From Pseudoxanthomonas sp. CF125 (GTDB lineage: Bacteria > Pseudomonadota > Gammaproteobacteria > Xanthomonadales > Xanthomonadaceae), in assembly GCF_900104085.1 (NCBI RefSeq), contig NZ_FNLD01000001.1, positions 1,346,331-1,410,330 on the forward strand: a stretch of 64,000 bases of DNA, written 5' to 3'. Both the position numbers and the translations under genes were made by a program. This document shows, piece by piece, positions 30,681 through 38,034 of the stretch; the stretch's first letter is position 1, and each line of letters opens with the position of its first letter. The notes beneath the pieces are model-generated. The model did not search any database. It saw nothing but the letters and a program-made list of their open reading frames with translations, and was not told where the DNA came from.

Positions 30681-30767
30681 CGTAGGTCGGCCCTCGTATT
30701 AAGTCCGCGTGTCGGGGACGTAGCCCCGACCTACCTACGCTTAGGGGCTACGCCCCCGACGCACGAA
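30681..30767. repeat. Degenerate family B repeat cluster at the end of the DUF998 gene
   Basis: Contains a truncated left arm (CGTAGGTCGGCCCTCG), a full arm GGGACGTAGCCCCGACCTAC and a second partial inverted arm ending at about 30767. The last partial arm overlaps the end of the DUF998 gene and provides its stop codon. The rest of the gap back to 30453 (about 230 bases) shows no gene; it is AT-rich near 30540-30680. Confidence 0.75.
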
Positions 30768-31362
30768 TACCGAAGCGGCCTGCCACCACCACCCACAGCA
30801 GCCACAAACCGAATGCGATGCGCTGCGCCAATCCTGCAGGCATGAAGTCGGTGAATACGAATCCGGCCAGCATCACGCCAGCGGCAATCAGCAGGCACAG
30901 CCAGGCGAATCGGCGTGCGTTCGGATAAGCCAACAGTCCGACGCCCATCAGCACCGCAGCGGGGACGAACGCCACCGTCCACAGCATCCAGGCTGTGCCG
31001 TGCAGCCGGCTGCTTTCGTTCTCCAAATCCCTGGGGTCCAGCGGCAACAGACCCATGGCGATGAAAGCCAATGCCGACAGGAACACCAGCTGCGCGCCGA
31101 TGCGAAGAGACCAGCCGGCGCCTGCCGGCAACCGGCGACGCAGCACCATCGCCACGACTCCTGCCAGCATTCCCGGCACCACGAACGCCAGCAGATTGAA
31201 GGCCAACGCATTCGGGAAACCTTTCGCGCCAAGCAGCGCGACCGGCATCCGCAGCTGCGAATAACCGTCCAATGCCGTACCGAAACCGCCCACCGATACC
31301 AGAAACAGAACGGCGGCGATCCAGCCGGCATTACCCGGCAATGACTTCATTCGGTCTTCCAT
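30748..31362 (-). CDS. DUF998-like multi-pass membrane protein
   Basis: 204 residues with about six hydrophobic helices ([113 protein letters not shown]). The pattern with [20 protein letters not shown] after helix three is typical of DUF998; no function is established. GGAGG precedes ATG 31362. It overlaps the XRE regulator by 16 bases, so translation is probably coupled. The C-terminal six residues IRASGA and the stop are encoded by a family B repeat. Confidence 0.85.
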   Translation of the reverse strand: MEDRMKSLPGNAGWIAAVLFLVSVGGFGTALDGYSQLRMPVALLGAKGFPNALAFNLLAFVVPGMLAGVVAMVLRRRLPAGAGWSLRIGAQLVFLSALAFIAMGLLPLDPRDLENESSRLHGTAWMLWTVAFVPAAVLMGVGLLAYPNARRFAWLCLLIAAGVMLAGFVFTDFMPAGLAQRIAFGLWLLWVVVAGRFGIRASGA

Positions 31363-31562
31363 CGAAACACCTCCTCCACGCCCACGCCGAACGCGCGCGC
31401 GATGCGGAACGCCAGTTCCAGCGACGGAGAATACTTGCCCGCCTCCAGCGCGATGATGGTCTGCCTGGTCACTCCGCAGGCCTGCGCTAGCGCTTCCTGG
31501 GTCATTTCGCCGCGCTCGAAACGCCAGCGGCGGATGTCATTGGCGATGGGAGTGCCGGTCAT
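31347..31562 (-). CDS. Small XRE-family transcriptional regulator
   Basis: 71 residues, almost all a single helix-turn-helix: [20 protein letters not shown], then [20 protein letters not shown] as recognition helix region, ending EEVFRWKTE. Such short YozG-type regulators usually occur with a gene for a membrane protein and probably control their own operon. The ATG at 31562 overlaps the upstream membrane gene stop as ATGA, and the DUF998 start overlaps its end. A palindrome at 32213-32229 over the operon promoter is the obvious operator candidate. Confidence 0.93.
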   Translation of the reverse strand: MTGTPIANDIRRWRFERGEMTQEALAQACGVTRQTIIALEAGKYSPSLELAFRIARAFGVGVEEVFRWKTE

Positions 31563-32191
31563 CGGCGATCGCGCCAGTAATAGGTGGCCGCCGCGCCGTA
31601 TTCCAGCAGGCTGCCCAACATCAGCGCGAAGATCAGCAGATTGGCGATCGCCACCGGCGTCGCCCAGATCAACCTCTCCGAAGGCGAGAAATTCAGTGTC
31701 ACCACCATGGCTATGACGCAGAACACCAGCCCGCCATGCCCCCAACGACTGGCGCGCGCCGTGATCTCGCGGTCGCGTTCGTCCTCTTGCACTTCGTGCT
31801 TCCAGCGCGCGCGTGCGACGCGGGACAGCAGTATCCAGGCGCCAAGCAGCATCACCAGGTTGCGGCCGACAGCACGTGTATCCGGGCCGAACACGACGGC
31901 AAAGCTTTGCCCCAAAGTCTCCAGACTGATCAGGGAAAAGAGAACAGCGCCAAGGATGAACACGAATCCGTTGCGCGCTTTCCATTCCCCGGGTGAAGCG
32001 GCGCTTTCGAACCCATTGCGCAACGCCCGATCGGTGGCATACAGCGCCATGCAAGCCACGCCGACCAGCAGCACCATGCCTAACTGCCCCATATCCAAAC
32101 CCATCACGCGGCCAGGCGGCTCCGCGAACAGTAGCCACAACGCCATTACCGCCGCCAACGGCAAACCGTACCAACCCAAACGTCGCAGCAT
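31559..32191 (-). CDS. Multi-pass membrane protein linked to XRE regulator (DUF2178-like)
   Basis: 210 residues from ATG 32191 ([20 protein letters not shown]), preferred over the upstream ATG 32224 because GAGGGTGA lies six bases before it and the longer start would sit in the promoter. Hydrophobic segments: [77 protein letters not shown] and [20 protein letters not shown]. The cytosolic [18 protein letters not shown] motif is the DERD element found in DUF2178-type proteins. Role unknown. Confidence 0.85.
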   Translation of the reverse strand: MLRRLGWYGLPLAAVMALWLLFAEPPGRVMGLDMGQLGMVLLVGVACMALYATDRALRNGFESAASPGEWKARNGFVFILGAVLFSLISLETLGQSFAVVFGPDTRAVGRNLVMLLGAWILLSRVARARWKHEVQEDERDREITARASRWGHGGLVFCVIAMVVTLNFSPSERLIWATPVAIANLLIFALMLGSLLEYGAAATYYWRDRR

Positions 32192-32212
32192 AATGTCACC
32201 CTCATCAAACAT

Positions 32213-32252
32213 AATGTAACTCATACATTACATTTAGCAAAAATGATGTCAA
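32213..32252 (-). promoter_or_regulatory. Promoter with overlapping palindromic operator for the XRE operon
   Basis: On the minus strand a consensus -35 TTGACA is at 32252-32247 followed, 16-17 bases on, by a -10-like TAATGT/AATGTA at about 32230-32224. That -10 lies in a perfect inverted repeat, AATGTA (32213-32218), five bases, TACATT (32224-32229). Transcription would begin near 32217, about 26 bases before the ATG at 32191. A repressor bound to this palindrome would block the promoter; the XRE protein in the operon is the likely one (inference). Confidence 0.7.
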
Positions 32253-32327
32253 GTTCTTTTTACACCAGCTTGTATCCTGATCGAGATGGCACCACTTCTC
32301 CCCCTGATTTTCCGAACGAGCTCCGCC

Positions 32328-33191
32328 ATGTCCGACCAACTCCACGTCTTCGACGCCACCACCGAAACCTTCGAAGCCGAAGTCCTGCAAAAATCCCTGC
32401 AGACCCCTGTGCTGGTCGACTTCTGGGCGACCTGGTGCGGGCCCTGCAAGACCCTGGGACCGATCCTGGAAAAGCTGGCCGGCGAGTACAACGGCGCGTT
32501 CCGCCTGGCCAAGGTCGATGTGGACCAGCAGCAGGAGATCGCCGCGGCCTTCCAGATCCGTTCGGTCCCGACCGTATTCCTGGTCAAGGGCGGACAGATC
32601 GTCGATGGTTTTCCCGGCGCGGTGCCGGAAGGCCAGTTGCGCGAGTTCCTGAAGCAGCACGGGATAGAACCGGGCTCCACCGCCAATGAAGAACCCGTTG
32701 CGGAACAAGCCGCCCCGCTGGATCCGCATGCGGAAGTCCTGACCCTGCGCAAGGCGATCGAAACCGAGCCGGACAAGGCCGAACTCAAGCTCGACCTTGC
32801 CCTGGCCTTGCTCAAGATCGGCGCAGCCGCCGAAGCCGAAACGCTGCTCGACGCCTTGCCCGCCAATCTGGCCGCCGACGACCGCGCGATCCGCGCCCGG
32901 TCGCGGCTGAGCTTCGTCGCGCTGCTGAAGGACGCGCCGCCAGTGGAAGTGCTGGAGGCCGCTATCGCCTCCAATCCGGACGACCTGCGGGCGCGTCGCC
33001 TGCTAGGCGTGCAGCAGTTGCTGGGCGGAAAGGAAGAAGTTGCACTGGAGCAGTTCCTGGAAATGCTGCGACGCGACCGCGGTTATGAAGACGGAACGCC
33101 CAAGAAGTTGTTGATCGATGCCTTTCGTGTGGCCGAAGACCAGAATCTGGTGGGGCAGTACCGGCGGAAGATGTCTTCGTTGTTGTTCTAG
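32328..33191 (+). CDS. cnoX: Thioredoxin-TPR chaperone CnoX (YbbN)
   Basis: Chaperedoxin that protects unfolding proteins during oxidative stress and hands them to GroEL or DnaK. 287 residues from ATG 32328 (MSDQLHVFDATTETFEAEVL). The thioredoxin domain is about residues 8-115 with active site DFWATWCGPCKTL (C37, C40); the C-terminal half has TPR-like helices (TLRKAIETEPDKAELKLDLA, LLGVQQLLGGKEEVALEQFL) and the typical tail LLIDAFRVAEDQNLVGQYRRKM-like end. Both cysteines are present, unlike the Escherichia coli protein, so thiol reductase activity is plausible as described for Caulobacter CnoX. It is divergent from the XRE operon. Confidence 0.94.
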   Translation: MSDQLHVFDATTETFEAEVLQKSLQTPVLVDFWATWCGPCKTLGPILEKLAGEYNGAFRLAKVDVDQQQEIAAAFQIRSVPTVFLVKGGQIVDGFPGAVPEGQLREFLKQHGIEPGSTANEEPVAEQAAPLDPHAEVLTLRKAIETEPDKAELKLDLALALLKIGAAAEAETLLDALPANLAADDRAIRARSRLSFVALLKDAPPVEVLEAAIASNPDDLRARRLLGVQQLLGGKEEVALEQFLEMLRRDRGYEDGTPKKLLIDAFRVAEDQNLVGQYRRKMSSLLF

Positions 33192-33232
33192 CGACACCGC
33201 GCAAGTAACGCCCAGCCCAGCAAAAAAACGAC

Positions 33233-33306
33233 CGTCATCCCGGCGAAAGCCGGGACCCAACTGTGCGAGGGGTGATGGTTGGGTCCCGGCTTTCGCCGGG
33301 ATGACG
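33233..33306. repeat. Inverted repeat pair, family C
   Basis: Arms CGTCATCCCGGCGAAAGCCG from 33233 and its complement ending at 33306, spacer about 25 bases. It lies after cnoX; the remaining gap to the next gene shows nothing else clear. Confidence 0.85.
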
Positions 33307-33455
33307 TTCTTCAAGGAATGATGCTCTTCGGCGGATGACTCCCTGGTCTCTAAGGGTGGGAGGACGGCTTCTAGATAACCGCCCTAAAACACTTGACCTG
33401 AGGGCCCCAGAGCTTCCATACCCAATCGTATGGTAGTGTTCCGGCCAGTCCCCCA

Positions 33456-33920
33456 ATGAGCCGTCCCGTGAAACCCTCCACCCTGCGCCTGATCTTCAAT
33501 CTCTGGCCGCCGTTCGTGGCCAGCGGCATCCACGTCACCCGCTTCTCGCCAGACTGGCGGCATGTCCGCGTGGAAATGCGCATGCGCCCGTGGAACCGCA
33601 ACTACGTCGGCACCCACTTCGGCGGCAACCTGTTCGCCATGACCGACCCGTTCTGGATGATTCCGATCAAGGAATGCCTGGGCAACGACTACCTGGTCTG
33701 GGACAAGGCAGCCGAGATCGAGTTCGTCAAACCCGGCAAGGGCACGGTGCACGCCGAGTTCAATGTGGAAGACAGTGCGCTGGAAGAAATCCGTGCTGCG
33801 ACCGCGGGCGGAGAAAAATACCTGAAATGGTTCCCGGTCGAGGTGATCGATGCGCAGGGCGATGTGGTGGCGCGGGTACGCAAGCAGATCTATGTGCGGT
33901 TGAAGCCGAGGCACCGTTAG
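33456..33920 (+). CDS. DUF4442 hotdog-fold protein (putative thioesterase)
   Basis: 154 residues. The pattern NLWPPFVASGIHVTRFSPDW, then RNYVGTHFGGNLFAMTDPFW and AAEIEFVKPGKGTVHAEF, with a C-terminal VVARVRKQIYVRLKP strand, matches DUF4442, a hotdog-fold group related to acyl-CoA thioesterases. The Asn/His-rich NRNYVGTHFGGNLF segment is the probable active-site helix region. Substrate unknown. Start at ATG 33456; it is flanked by two family C repeats and seems to be a single-gene unit. Confidence 0.88.
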   Translation: MSRPVKPSTLRLIFNLWPPFVASGIHVTRFSPDWRHVRVEMRMRPWNRNYVGTHFGGNLFAMTDPFWMIPIKECLGNDYLVWDKAAEIEFVKPGKGTVHAEFNVEDSALEEIRAATAGGEKYLKWFPVEVIDAQGDVVARVRKQIYVRLKPRHR

Positions 33921-33968
33921 GGGGTGCAGGGAGCGCTGACATACTTGGCTATCGCGGAGGAAATCAAT

Positions 33969-34072
33969 CGTCATTCCCGCGACGGCGGGAACCCAGCGAC
34001 TTTGCTCTTGCATGGCATCCACTTGAAAGCCCAAAGCCAAGTCGCTGGGTTCCCGCCTTCGCGGGAATGACG
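33969..34072. repeat. Inverted repeat pair, family C variant (CGTCATTCCCGCGACGGC)
   Basis: Arms CGTCATTCCCGCGACGGCGG from 33969 and the complement ending at 34072, spacer about 40 bases, with extra pairing (CCCAGCGACTT with AAGTCGCTGGG). Confidence 0.8.
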
Positions 34073-34140
34073 ATCAAGGGATTGTGCTGAAGGGTCGAAA
34101 TCTCGCCTTCGCGCGCTCCCTTGCGCCGCTACAATGCGTC

Positions 34141-34860
34141 ATGCACAACGACTCCCCCGCCCACCGCCCTTCCCTGCAGAAACTCTTCCTGACCGGCCTG
34201 CTGACCCTGCTGCCGATCTGGCTGACCTGGGTCGTGGTCAAGTTCGTGTTCGTGCTGCTGTCGGATATCAGCCGTCCGCTGGTCGAACCGCTCTCGCACC
34301 AGATCGCCGCTTCTTTCCCCGATTCCATGGGCTGGTTCAACGCGCAATGGGTGCAGGCCGGCATCGCGCTGATCGCCACGCTGTTCGTGATCCTGGCCGT
34401 CGGCGTGCTGACCCGGCGCGTGATCGGGCAACGCCTGTTGAGCTGGTTCGAACTGTTGATACTGCGCATTCCCCTGGCCAGCACCATCTACACCAGCGCG
34501 CGGCAGTTGCTGGACATCCTGCAGACCAAGCCGGGCAACACCCAGCGCGTGGTACTGGTGGATTTCCCGCACAAGGAAATGAAATCGGTCGGCCTGGTGA
34601 CGCGCATTCTCAAAGAGGAAGGCACCGGCCGCGAACTGGCCGCCGTCTACGTGCCGACCACGCCCAACCCGACTTCCGGCTATCTTGAAATCGTCCCCAT
34701 CGAGCTGCTGACGCCGACCGACTGGACCGTGGACCAGGCGATGAGCTTCATCATCTCCGGCGGCGCGGTGTCGCCGGAAAGCGTACCTTTCACCCGCGAT
34801 GCGGACAGGGCGAAGGTCTCGGCGACCGAAGCGGGAATCGTCACGCCGCCCACCACTTGA
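34141..34860 (+). CDS. DUF502 family membrane protein
   Basis: 239 residues from ATG 34141 (MHNDSPAHRPSLQKLFLTGL). Two hydrophobic segments, LFLTGLLTLLPIWLTWVVVK at about 15-34 and WVQAGIALIATLFVILAVGV at about 67-90, flank a periplasmic loop; a soluble C-terminal part follows. The conserved IPLASTIYTSARQLLDILQ and VVLVDFPHKEMKSVGLVTRI with VPTTPNPTSGYLEIVP are the DUF502 signature. No function is established. A TACAAT -10-like hexamer lies about 12 bases before the ATG, so the leader is very short. Confidence 0.9.
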   Translation: MHNDSPAHRPSLQKLFLTGLLTLLPIWLTWVVVKFVFVLLSDISRPLVEPLSHQIAASFPDSMGWFNAQWVQAGIALIATLFVILAVGVLTRRVIGQRLLSWFELLILRIPLASTIYTSARQLLDILQTKPGNTQRVVLVDFPHKEMKSVGLVTRILKEEGTGRELAAVYVPTTPNPTSGYLEIVPIELLTPTDWTVDQAMSFIISGGAVSPESVPFTRDADRAKVSATEAGIVTPPTT

Positions 34861-34895
34861 TTTGCAGCACTTCGTTGCCGCTGAGAGGTTAGTAA

Positions 34896-35144
34896 ATGCG
34901 CCAGGCACAAGCACCTACCTTTCCCTGCGATATCTGCGGCATCCGGTGCAAGGCAGGTGCGGGCGTGCACGGCTACCAGCGGATACCCGGCTACGATCTG
35001 ACCGTTTGCAAGAGCTGTTTCCAGGGAAGCCATGGCGGATGGGCGCCAGCGGATGAAGAAGCCTTCGAAAACCATATGCAACTGAAAGCGATCCCGCTGC
35101 CGGCGCGCAATGCGCAAGGCTGGTACCCGAGGGAGCCCGAATGA
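34896..35144 (+). CDS. Small CxxC...CxxC protein coupled to a queuosine-precursor transporter
   Basis: 82 residues. Two cysteine pairs, PCDICGIRC (CxxC near residue 11) and VCKSC (near residue 42), look like a zinc ribbon; there is no signal peptide or membrane segment, so it is probably cytosolic. GAGAGG precedes ATG 34896. The stop overlaps the start of the next gene as ATGA, strong evidence for joint translation with yhhQ. Function not recognised; a link to queuosine or RNA metabolism is inference from the coupling. Confidence 0.8.
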   Translation: MRQAQAPTFPCDICGIRCKAGAGVHGYQRIPGYDLTVCKSCFQGSHGGWAPADEEAFENHMQLKAIPLPARNAQGWYPREPE

Positions 35145-35917
35145 ATAAGCCGCGCACGCTCGACGATCGTGCGGTAAGGCTGTTCCTCGCGCTGGCCGCG
35201 TTCTTTTGCGTCAATGCGGTGCTGGCCGAGTTCATCGGGGTCAAGATCTTCGCGCTGGAAGACACCTTGGGCATCGCGCCGTTCGAATGGAACCTGTTCG
35301 GGCAGAAGGGTTCGTTGAGTTTCACCGCGGGCACGCTGCTGTGGCCGATGGTGTTCATCCTCACCGATACCATCAACGAATTCTTCGGCCGCCGGGGCGT
35401 GAAGTTCATCTCGTGGGTGGCGGTGGCGCTGATCGTCTACGGCTTCCTGTTCGCCTTCGCCGCCATCGCGCTGGCCCCGGCCGGCTGGTGGGTGACGGCC
35501 GCGCAGACGCAGGGCGTGCCCGACTACCAGAAGGCTTTCGCGGCGATCTTCGGCCAGGGCATGTGGACGATCGCCGGCTCCATCGTCGCCTTCCTGTTGG
35601 GGCAATTGATCGATGTCGCCGTATTCCACCGCATCCGCAACGCCACCGGCGAAAAGCATGTGTGGCTGCGCGCCACCGGTTCCACCGCGGTCTCGCAGCT
35701 GGTCGACAGTTTCGTGGTGCTGTACATCGCTTTCGTGCTGGGGCCGCAGAAGTGGCCGACCTCGTTGTTCCTGGCGGTCAGTACGGTCAACTACGCCTAC
35801 AAGATGCTGGCGGCGATCGCGCTGATCCCGCTGCTGTACCTGATGCGGCGCGGCATACGCGCCTACCTGGGCAGCGTGCGAGAGCAGGAGTTGCGCGAGG
35901 AAGCCGCAACCGATTGA
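35141..35917 (+). CDS. yhhQ: Queuosine precursor transporter (YhhQ/VUT family)
   Basis: 258 residues. Imports preQ0/preQ1 precursors for queuosine tRNA modification. About six transmembrane helices (LFLALAAFFCVNAVLAEFIG, LLWPMVFILTDTINEFFGRR, FISWVAVALIVYGFLFAFAA, MWTIAGSIVAFLLGQLIDVA, STAVSQLVDSFVVLYIAFVL, KMLAAIALIPLLYLMRRG). The DTINEFFG motif and the LIDVAVFHRIRNATG...WLRATGSTAVSQLVDS stretch are the YhhQ signature. Coupled by ATGA to the Cys-rich protein upstream. Ends in a family A repeat. Confidence 0.92.
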   Translation: MNKPRTLDDRAVRLFLALAAFFCVNAVLAEFIGVKIFALEDTLGIAPFEWNLFGQKGSLSFTAGTLLWPMVFILTDTINEFFGRRGVKFISWVAVALIVYGFLFAFAAIALAPAGWWVTAAQTQGVPDYQKAFAAIFGQGMWTIAGSIVAFLLGQLIDVAVFHRIRNATGEKHVWLRATGSTAVSQLVDSFVVLYIAFVLGPQKWPTSLFLAVSTVNYAYKMLAAIALIPLLYLMRRGIRAYLGSVREQELREEAATD

Positions 35918-35918
35918 C

Positions 35919-35995
35919 TGTAGGAGCGGGCCCTGCCCGCGACGCTTTCATCCCCATGTTTAGGAAAAGCGTCGCGGGCAGGGCCCGCTCCTACA
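35919..35995. repeat. Palindromic repeat pair, family A (TGTAGGAGCGGGCCCTGCCC)
   Basis: Perfect inverted arms of about 30 bases, left from 35919 and right ending 35995. It starts two bases after the yhhQ stop. Confidence 0.85.
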
Positions 35996-36079
35996 ACGAA
36001 CGCATCCGTGACTTTTGTCGCTGGCCTCGAACGCTTGCATGCGGCACTCTCGCTGGCTACCGCCCTCCGGAGCCTCGCG

Positions 36080-37897
36080 ATGACCCGTCTGCTGCCCAGC
36101 CTGCTTGCCCTAGCCACCGCCGCCGTCCTGATGACCGCGGTTCCGCAAGCCGAAGCCGCGAAGAAGAAAACTGCCGAAACCGCCCAGGTCGCAGAGGACA
36201 AGGGCGCGCGGCTGACCAAGCTCTATGCCGAATACTGGGAAGAGGTGCTCAAACTCAATCCTGTCCAGGCCACTTTCCAGGGCGACAACCGCTACAACGA
36301 CCTGCTGCCCGACTTCGGTTCGGCCGAGTACCGCAAACAGCAGCACGACTTCACCGTGCGCTGGCTGAAGACCATCAGGGATGTCGGCAGCACGGGACTG
36401 CAGGGCCAGGATCTGCTGAGCTATGAGATCTTCGTGCGCGATGCGGAGAACTCGCTGGAAGGCGAAAAATTCCCCGACTGGATGATGCCTGTCAACCAGA
36501 TGGCCAGCATCGCCAGCTATGCGGTGATGCTGGGCGCGGGCACCAGTGCGCAGCCGTTCAAGACGGTAAAGGACTACGACAACTGGCTGGCGCGCGGCAA
36601 CAGGCTGCCGGTCCTGTTCGACACCGACATCGCCAACATGCGCGAAGGCATCAAGGCCGGCGTGGTGCAGCCGCGCGCCCTGATGGTCAAGGTCATCCCG
36701 CAACTGGATGCGCTGATCAAGGACAAGCCGGAAGACACCCTGTTCTGGGGCCCGATCAAGAACCTGCCCGCCGATTTCAGCGCCGCCGACAAGCAGCGCC
36801 TCACTGCCGATTACCGCAAGATGATCGGCGAACAGCTGCTGCCGGCCTATCGCAAGCTGCGCGCCTTCATCAACGATCAATACCTGCCTGCCACGCGCGA
36901 CAGCGTTGGCTTGGACAAACTGCCCGACGGGCTGGCCTGGTACGCCTACAACGCGCGCAATTCCACCACTACCGACATGAGCCCCGACGCCATCCATCAA
37001 CTCGGCCTTAGCGAAGTAGCGCGCATCCACGGCGAGATCCGCGAGCTGATGGCCGAGACCGGCTTCAAGGGCTCGCTGCAGGATTTCTTCAAGTTCATGC
37101 AGAACGATCCGCGTTTCAGCTTCAAGGACGAGCCCGCGTTGCTGGCGTACTACCGCGCGCTGGAAGCACGGATCAACAAGCGCATCCCCGAGCAATTCTC
37201 GCTGACGCCCAAAGCCCCGTTCGAGATCCGCCCGGTGGAGGAATTCCGCGCCAAGTCCGCGGCCGGCGGCGAATACCAGAGTCCCAGCGAAGACGGCAGC
37301 CGTCCCGGCATCTTCTACGTCAACACCTACGACCTGCCCACCCGCAAGACCTGGGATGCGGAAGACCTGTATCTGCACGAAGCGATCCCGGGCCATCACT
37401 TCCAGTTGGCCCTGCAGCAGGAACTCAGCGGAGTGCCGGCGTTCCGTCGCTTCGGCGGCGAAACCGCCTTCATCGAAGGCTGGGGCCTGTACTCCGAATC
37501 GCTGGGCAAGTCGCTGGGCGTCTACGAGACTCCGTACGATTACTTCGGCTACCTGCAGAACGAACTCTGGCGCGCGATCCGCCTGGTCACCGACACCGGC
37601 CTGCACAGCAAAGGCTGGACCCGCGAACAGGTGATCAAGTACATGCTGGACAATTCCGCCGAGAGCGAAACGCAATCCACCGCCGAAGCCGAACGCTACA
37701 TCGCCTGGCCGGCGCAGGCGCTGGCCTACAAGATCGGCGAGCTCAAGATCCAGCAGCTGCGGACCAAGTCTGAGAAAGAACTGGGAAGCAAGTTCGACGT
37801 GCGCGAATTCCACGCCGAAGTGCTGAAGGACGGCTCGGTGCCGCTGGACGTGCTGGAAGCGAAGATAGACCGCTGGATCGCGGGCAAGAAGGGCTGA
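36080..37897 (+). CDS. Exported DUF885 family protein (putative metallopeptidase)
   Basis: 605 residues from ATG 36080 (MTRLLPSLLALATAAVLMTA), with CCGGAG upstream; an earlier in-frame ATG would put 24 residues before the signal peptide. Signal cleavage likely after PQAEA. The family motif HEAIPGHHFQLALQQE is present (H433, E434, H439), a zinc-binding HExxxxH-type arrangement; GWGLYSESLG downstream supplies a probable third ligand. SPSEDGSRPGIFYVNTYDLP is also conserved. DUF885 proteins are thought to be peptidases but few have been tested. Flanked by family A repeats; a single-gene unit. Confidence 0.92.
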   Translation: MTRLLPSLLALATAAVLMTAVPQAEAAKKKTAETAQVAEDKGARLTKLYAEYWEEVLKLNPVQATFQGDNRYNDLLPDFGSAEYRKQQHDFTVRWLKTIRDVGSTGLQGQDLLSYEIFVRDAENSLEGEKFPDWMMPVNQMASIASYAVMLGAGTSAQPFKTVKDYDNWLARGNRLPVLFDTDIANMREGIKAGVVQPRALMVKVIPQLDALIKDKPEDTLFWGPIKNLPADFSAADKQRLTADYRKMIGEQLLPAYRKLRAFINDQYLPATRDSVGLDKLPDGLAWYAYNARNSTTTDMSPDAIHQLGLSEVARIHGEIRELMAETGFKGSLQDFFKFMQNDPRFSFKDEPALLAYYRALEARINKRIPEQFSLTPKAPFEIRPVEEFRAKSAAGGEYQSPSEDGSRPGIFYVNTYDLPTRKTWDAEDLYLHEAIPGHHFQLALQQELSGVPAFRRFGGETAFIEGWGLYSESLGKSLGVYETPYDYFGYLQNELWRAIRLVTDTGLHSKGWTREQVIKYMLDNSAESETQSTAEAERYIAWPAQALAYKIGELKIQQLRTKSEKELGSKFDVREFHAEVLKDGSVPLDVLEAKIDRWIAGKKG

Positions 37898-37946
37898 TGA
37901 ATCCGCGGCGATGGACGCATCCATCGCCGCATGGCCCGCACATTCC

Positions 37947-38023
37947 CGTAGGAGCGACGTAAGTCGCGAAACTAGCGAGTATCGGACAATCCGCCAACCT
38001 CGCGACTCACGTCGCTCCTACGG
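37947..38023. repeat. Palindromic repeat pair, family A
   Basis: Left arm CGTAGGAGCGACGTAAGTCG from 37947, right arm ending 38023. It lies between the convergent DUF885 and FAD-oxidoreductase genes and probably serves both 3' ends. Confidence 0.85.
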
Positions 38024-38034
38024 CGCATCGCGTA

